DNA from: Rhodobacterales bacterium
Lineage (GTDB): Bacteria > Pseudomonadota > Alphaproteobacteria > Rhodobacterales > Rhodobacteraceae
Assembly: GCA_021155205.1 (NCBI GenBank)
Contig: JAJNPS010000001.1
Location: 62,001-126,000 of the forward strand
DNA length: 64,000 nt
Direction of reading: 5' to 3'
Part shown: positions 60,235 through 64,000 of the stretch, in pieces
How positions within the stretch are numbered: position 1 is the first letter of the stretch
How the letters are laid out: every line of letters starts with the position of its first letter
The notes under the pieces: model-generated
Seen by the model: only the letters and a program-made list of their open reading frames with translations
Database searches by the model: none
What the model was told of the DNA's origin: nothing
Position numbers and translations under genes: made by a program

Positions 60235-60936
60235 ATGAAATTTGCGGTGGAACCGACACTGGCACTGACGCAGGTGGACATTCAGCCCGGCAAGCGTGTC
60301 GCGATGCGACGCCTGCCCCAACCAGTGGGCGGCATGCTCAAGCGCGTCATGGACGTGACACTGGCCACGGTTGCGATCCTCTTGTTGGCGCCCTTGCTGG
60401 TCGGATTGGCGTTTCTGGTGCAGTCAACCAGCCCCGGACCCGTCCTTTACGGCCACAGCCGCGTCGGATTCGGCGGCAGGACATTCAAGTGTTGGAAGTT
60501 CAGGTCCATGGTGATCAACGGCGACACGGTGCTTGCGAACCATCTGCGCAAGAATACGGCGGCGCAGGCCGAATGGAACGAAAACCAGAAGCTGCGGCAT
60601 GATCCCCGCGTGACCCCGCTTGGCCGGGTGCTGCGCAAATTGAGTCTTGATGAGCTGCCACAGCTTTTCAACATCCTCCTTGGTGACATGAGCATCGTCG
60701 GGCCACGTCCGATCGTGACCGAAGAGGTGCGCCGCTACGGCCCGTCGCTTGGCCATTATCTGCGCACCCGCCCCGGCCTGACCGGGATGTGGCAGATCAG
60801 CGGCCGCAGCGATGTCGGATATCGCCAGCGCGTGCTGCTCGACAGGTTCTATGTCCGGAACTGGAGCCTTGCCAAGGACATCTGGATCATCCTGCGCACC
60901 ATCCCCGCCGTGCTATGGTCGCGCGGGTCGTATTGA
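60235..60936 (+). CDS. exoY: Undecaprenyl-phosphate sugar phosphotransferase, canonical ExoY type
   Basis: This 233-residue protein has one N-terminal membrane anchor at about residues 37-61 (MDVTLATVAILLLAPLLVGLAF). The core is CWKFRSMV, LSLDELPQLFNILLGDMSIVGPRP and RPGLTGMWQISGRSDVGYRQRV, the standard ExoY block. It probably moves galactose- or glucose-1-phosphate onto the lipid carrier to start a repeat unit. A TGGAGG site precedes the ATG. It is a paralogue of the gene at 6866-7576, which lacks the same acceptor block. Confidence 0.93.
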   Translation: MKFAVEPTLALTQVDIQPGKRVAMRRLPQPVGGMLKRVMDVTLATVAILLLAPLLVGLAFLVQSTSPGPVLYGHSRVGFGGRTFKCWKFRSMVINGDTVLANHLRKNTAAQAEWNENQKLRHDPRVTPLGRVLRKLSLDELPQLFNILLGDMSIVGPRPIVTEEVRRYGPSLGHYLRTRPGLTGMWQISGRSDVGYRQRVLLDRFYVRNWSLAKDIWIILRTIPAVLWSRGSY

Positions 60937-61037
60937 CCGCATAAAGGCCTGCTGCTGCCCGAATTGGGACCCAATCGCCTGCCAGCTCCACGAGAGCCGC
61001 GCGAATCCCGCCGGTATCCTGGTGGCCTGTTCAAGAA

Positions 61038-61562
61038 ATGTCCCAAGTGTTGACAAACATGCCCGGTCCCCTTGCGCGGACCCATCTGCGCAGCGGACAC
61101 GCGCGCGCCGCGATGTCGGGAAGTTTCCGGTCGCTTGTGAACATTCTGGTCGCAACAGTCATCACTGCGGCGGTGTTCCTTGTAGCCTCGCGCTTTCTGT
61201 CTCCTGGCGACTTTGGCATTGTGGCGTTGGCGGCCAGCATCGTCATCCTGACAAGCTGCGCGATCACCATCGCCTTTGGCGACGCGCTGGTGCAGCGCGC
61301 CGATCTGCGGGACGACAATCTTGATACCGTGTTCTGGGCGTGCGTTGGATTTGCCACGTTGCTTTACGCGGCCCTTTGGATTTCCACGCCGATGATCGCG
61401 GCGCCATGGATGCTCGAGGTCGGCCATTCGCCGACATGGAGTCTATTGGCACAGGTCTGCGTCGGTGCGCTGACCTATGCGATGGCGGGTGTCCTCTTGT
61501 CCTGGGGGCAGACGCGTGAGCTCTGGGCACTACTGCGTCACAAGAAAGCGCACATGACATGA
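61038..61562 (+). pseudogene. Internally deleted polysaccharide flippase (Wzx-like)
   Basis: The frame is intact but encodes only 174 residues; flippases of this family are usually near 450-500. The first ~125 residues match a Wzx/RfbX N-terminus: LVASRFLSPGDFGIVALA, then two helices, then LDTVFWACVGF. The last ~45 residues (QVCVGALTYAMAGVLL, RELWALLRHK) look like the C-terminal end of the same family, so about 300 middle residues seem lost without breaking the frame. Four or so membrane segments remain. It ends as ATGACATGA with the next gene's start inside, so the coupling survives. It is unlikely to flip lipid-linked glycan by itself. Confidence 0.6.
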
Positions 61563-62704
61563 CCCTGACTGATGACGCGACCGAGCGCCTGATTTCAACC
61601 GCTGCGCCAGAACTTCCTGATCTCGCCCGGACGCTGGAACAACCGTCCGGTGCCGGTCAGCCCGATGGCCATGTCACATCTGCCGAGCGTCGGACCAAGG
61701 TTGCCGTCGTCATCCCCTTTTACCAGCACGAGGCGGGTATCCTGACCAAGGCGGTTCAATCCGTCTTTGCACAGGGCATCGCCGGTTCTGCCGATCTTTG
61801 GGTTGTCATCGTCGATGACGCATCGCCGGTGCCCGCTTCGGCCGAGGTCGCAGGGCTGCGGGACGGCGATCGCAGCCGCATCACGGTGCTGGAACAACCC
61901 AATGCCGGGCCGGGGCAGGCGCGCAATGCAGCCCTTGATCTGATCGCCGGTCAGGGCGCGGATTTTGTCGCCTTCCTGGATTCCGACGATGTCTGGAAAC
62001 CGGATCATCTGCGCGATGCGCTGTCCGCCCTGGACCGGGGCCATGATTTCTATTTCTGCGATCATGTGCGGTTCGAGGACACCACAACCTATGCCAGTAC
62101 CATTCCGGCGCTGGCCCGGCTGGCCGACCCGGCAACGGCTGGTTATGCGGTGATCGACCCGGTCGGCCCCGTGATCACGGTTGACCGTGATGCGGTGCTG
62201 GCGGCCTATCTGAAACAGTACCTGTCCCAGACATCGACCGTCGTCATGCGGCAGTCCTGCATGCAGACGCTGCGCTTTGACCCGGAATTGCGCGGGGCAG
62301 GCGAAGATCATCTTTTCTGGATCATGGCCGTCGCGGACGGCGCACGCATGGCGATTTCCTGGCGTGTGAATGTCTATTGCGGCCGGGGGGTCAACGTCTA
62401 CTACAGCGCCTTTGACTTTGCGTCGGTCAAGGCGGTGGACCGTATCGGATACCTGTCCCTGTTCTGGTACAAGTGCGGCATCCTTCCCGCCAGCAAACAG
62501 ACAAGGGTGGCGGCCCGGCACATGCAACGCCGTTATCTGCGCGCCTACAGCTATATGTACCTGCGTGCGATCTTCAGGGGCCAGAATCCTGAATTTGGCC
62601 TTTTCCGCAAGATCTGGAAACGGTTTCCGCTTATGCCTTTTGCGATGCCGTTCCGGTTCCTGGCGGTTCTGCCGCGTCGGCGCGAGGAGTCCGAACTCTG
62701 GTAG
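61559..62704 (+). CDS. Glycosyltransferase family 2
   Basis: This 381-residue protein has a variable N-terminus of about 45 residues, then KVAVVIPFYQHEAGIL, VVIVDDASPVP, PNAGPGQARNAALD and FLDSDDVWKPDHL, which holds the metal-binding SDD. RGAGEDHLFW is the likely catalytic acidic motif. The C-terminal third is basic and aromatic, with no clear membrane helix. It starts inside the stop region of the damaged flippase. Its last 74 bp overlap the end of the convergent ligase gene. Confidence 0.9.
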   Translation: MTLTDDATERLISTAAPELPDLARTLEQPSGAGQPDGHVTSAERRTKVAVVIPFYQHEAGILTKAVQSVFAQGIAGSADLWVVIVDDASPVPASAEVAGLRDGDRSRITVLEQPNAGPGQARNAALDLIAGQGADFVAFLDSDDVWKPDHLRDALSALDRGHDFYFCDHVRFEDTTTYASTIPALARLADPATAGYAVIDPVGPVITVDRDAVLAAYLKQYLSQTSTVVMRQSCMQTLRFDPELRGAGEDHLFWIMAVADGARMAISWRVNVYCGRGVNVYYSAFDFASVKAVDRIGYLSLFWYKCGILPASKQTRVAARHMQRRYLRAYSYMYLRAIFRGQNPEFGLFRKIWKRFPLMPFAMPFRFLAVLPRRREESELW

Positions 62705-63932
62705 CCAATGTGCCCGCTTGGAGGCGTGCAGCCATCCGCGCGCGCAGGCCGTAGACGAGCGCGCAGATTGCCAACAGGCTTGCGATGTCGAACTGGCTGT
62801 AGGCGACAACCTCGATCATGCTGAGGATGGCCTGACGCAGCATGAACATCGCAAAGAACAGGCTTTCCGCCGATGGGTGCCAGATCGCCCAGCGCAGGCA
62901 CAGCACGATCGCCGTGCCGAACACCGCCAACTGCAGGGCCACGCCGATCAGCCCGATCTCGACCGCGTTCGACAACCATGTGCTGTGAAAGTTGAAGCCT
63001 GTCTTGGCCGCGATCCCGAAATCATCCCAAAGCTGTTCTGCCATCGGATTGCCCACCACCCAGAACGCCTGATAGCCCTGCCCGAACAGCGGGTGTTTCG
63101 ACCATTCCTCCAGTGCGATGACCCAGAGGTCGGTACGCCCCGTCAGCGTTGCATCCTTGCCGGTGGTGGTCAGGATGAAACTCTCGATCTGTTGCTGTGC
63201 GCTGTTCACGACCAGGATCAGGAAGATGGCGGCCAGCGCCCCAAGAAGGCCGATCACCACCTGCTGATAGGGCGAAAACCGGCGCATCTGGCTGATCACC
63301 GTGCCGCCCGCCATCGCCAGAACCGATGCTGCCAACGCGCCGGTCGATTGCGCAAGGACCACCAGCGCGAACCCGACGACCGTCCCGCCAAGCCCCATCA
63401 GGCGCCACACCCTACCGGCCCGGCGATCTAGGACAAAGGCAAAGCTGACCAGGATAAAGATCGACATCGCCATCGCAAAGGCATTCTTGCTGCCATAGAT
63501 GCCAAGCCAGCCCAGGCCGTCGCCGCGAACCTGCCCAAAGAGGACACTCGCCCCCGCTGCGGCTGCAAAGGTCAGCAGGATCAGCCGCACCAGCACCCGC
63601 GGCGACAGGCGCGCCGCCATCGTCACGGCAAACACAACGGTCAGGCCCAGTTGCACGCCATATCGCAGCGACAGCGCAGGATAAGCCGACCAGAACAGGG
63701 TCAGCGCGCACCAGATCGGCAAAAGATAGATCCAGCCATACTGCCGGGTCTCGTCCAGGATCGCATCCGGACGCAGGATCACCAACAATGCCCCGAACCC
63801 AAGGAAGGCCAGCGCGCTGATGCTGCCCAACTGGAACACGAACAACAGCGCAAGCAGGACGCCCGTCGCAGCCAGGGCGCTGGGACTGATCGTGACCACA
63901 TGCCGCGTCACGGAATTTGAAGCGGTCGTCAT
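62631..63932 (-). CDS. O-antigen ligase / polymerase family protein (Wzy/WaaL)
   Basis: This 433-residue integral membrane protein has about ten hydrophobic helices. It carries the family loop in GTGRTDLWVIALEEWSKHPLFGQGYQAFW, a periplasmic region with conserved Arg and HPLFGxG, and STWLSNAVEIGLIG. It either polymerises repeat units or ligates polymer to a carrier; neither can be decided from sequence. It fills the polymerase slot of the locus. The start overlaps a partial upstream frame as ATGA. Confidence 0.9.
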   Translation of the reverse strand: MTTASNSVTRHVVTISPSALAATGVLLALLFVFQLGSISALAFLGFGALLVILRPDAILDETRQYGWIYLLPIWCALTLFWSAYPALSLRYGVQLGLTVVFAVTMAARLSPRVLVRLILLTFAAAAGASVLFGQVRGDGLGWLGIYGSKNAFAMAMSIFILVSFAFVLDRRAGRVWRLMGLGGTVVGFALVVLAQSTGALAASVLAMAGGTVISQMRRFSPYQQVVIGLLGALAAIFLILVVNSAQQQIESFILTTTGKDATLTGRTDLWVIALEEWSKHPLFGQGYQAFWVVGNPMAEQLWDDFGIAAKTGFNFHSTWLSNAVEIGLIGVALQLAVFGTAIVLCLRWAIWHPSAESLFFAMFMLRQAILSMIEVVAYSQFDIASLLAICALVYGLRARMAARLQAGTLATRVRTPRADAAEPPGTGTASQKA

Positions 63933-64000
63933 GACCGGGATCGGCTTTGCCGGATGGCATGGACCCGCGCAGTCATGGCGGGGCAGCCTTGTCTGAAAAT
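63929..64000 (-). CDS. Partial upstream gene, C-terminal end only
   Basis: The frame is open from the window edge to a TGA at 63929, giving 23 residues ending AIRQSRSRS. The TGA lies inside the ATGA start of the ligase gene, the same coupling used throughout this window, which is the only support that it is real. Nothing about its function can be read. Confidence 0.35.
   Translation of the reverse strand: MFRQGCPAMTARVHAIRQSRSRS

Noticed and set aside
1..64000. tRNA, rRNA, CRISPR or prophage
   Set aside because: I looked through the larger gaps for T-loop sequences, regularly spaced repeats and phage gene order and saw none.

Overview
The window reads as a high-GC alphaproteobacterial chromosome, most likely Rhodobacterales (Rhodobacteraceae/roseobacter type). 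Supporting signs are the block heparinase II/III - purH - lspA - DUF3035 lipoprotein - M16 pair - mutL - rmuC, a ChrR/RpoE (ECF11) pair with its flavin amine oxidase/DUF1365/transporter/DUF3833/SDR operon, a DUF1674 protein ending RYGDWEKKGLAIDF, and the order dapB / rbfA / truB / rpsO / pnp. No tRNA, rRNA, CRISPR array or intact insertion sequence was seen. All family names come from reading motifs by eye, without database searches.

Region 1 (1-20.1 kb) is mainly a surface-polysaccharide locus. It holds the N-terminal part of a type I polyketide synthase, a GT2 glycosyltransferase, a chain-length control pair (Wzz-like protein and CpsD-like ATPase), an ExoY-type initiating sugar transferase, the compact dTDP-L-rhamnose operon rfbC-B-D-A, a Gfo/Idh/MocA oxidoreductase and a GT4. 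A two-gene MhqD/MhqO-type detoxification unit follows. The region ends with a minus-strand group of a secreted SGNH hydrolase, an 848-residue pseudo-SGNH/glycosidase-like fusion and a GT2. The fusion protein is the most unusual gene in the window.

Region 2 (20.3-50 kb) is mostly housekeeping and stress response: a saccharopine dehydrogenase pair, heparinase II/III, purH, lspA, a DUF3035 lipoprotein, an active/inactive M16 peptidase pair, mutL, rmuC and hutD. Next come chrR-rpoE and the divergent five-gene operon that carries a near-perfect RpoE promoter. After these lie rsmB, a DUF1674 protein, dapB, rbfA, a phosphodiester glycosidase-like protein, truB, a DUF1643 protein, an RTX-repeat protein, rpsO and pnp. 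A lower-GC gene of unknown function sits on the opposite strand between rpsO and pnp. An L,D-transpeptidase closes the region.

Region 3 (50-59.6 kb) carries an RbbA-type exporter (HlyD-like adaptor, fused double ATPase/permease, second permease), a short ModE-like regulator with a recognisable Mo-box in front of modABC, and glycerate 2-kinase.

Region 4 (59.6-64 kb) returns to polysaccharide synthesis. It has a canonical ExoY transferase behind a long leader with a hairpin, a flippase that appears internally deleted, a GT2, and an O-antigen ligase/polymerase on the opposite strand. Together regions 1 and 4 supply initiation, nucleotide-sugar synthesis, glycosyl transfer, polymerisation and length control. 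The only flippase seen looks broken.
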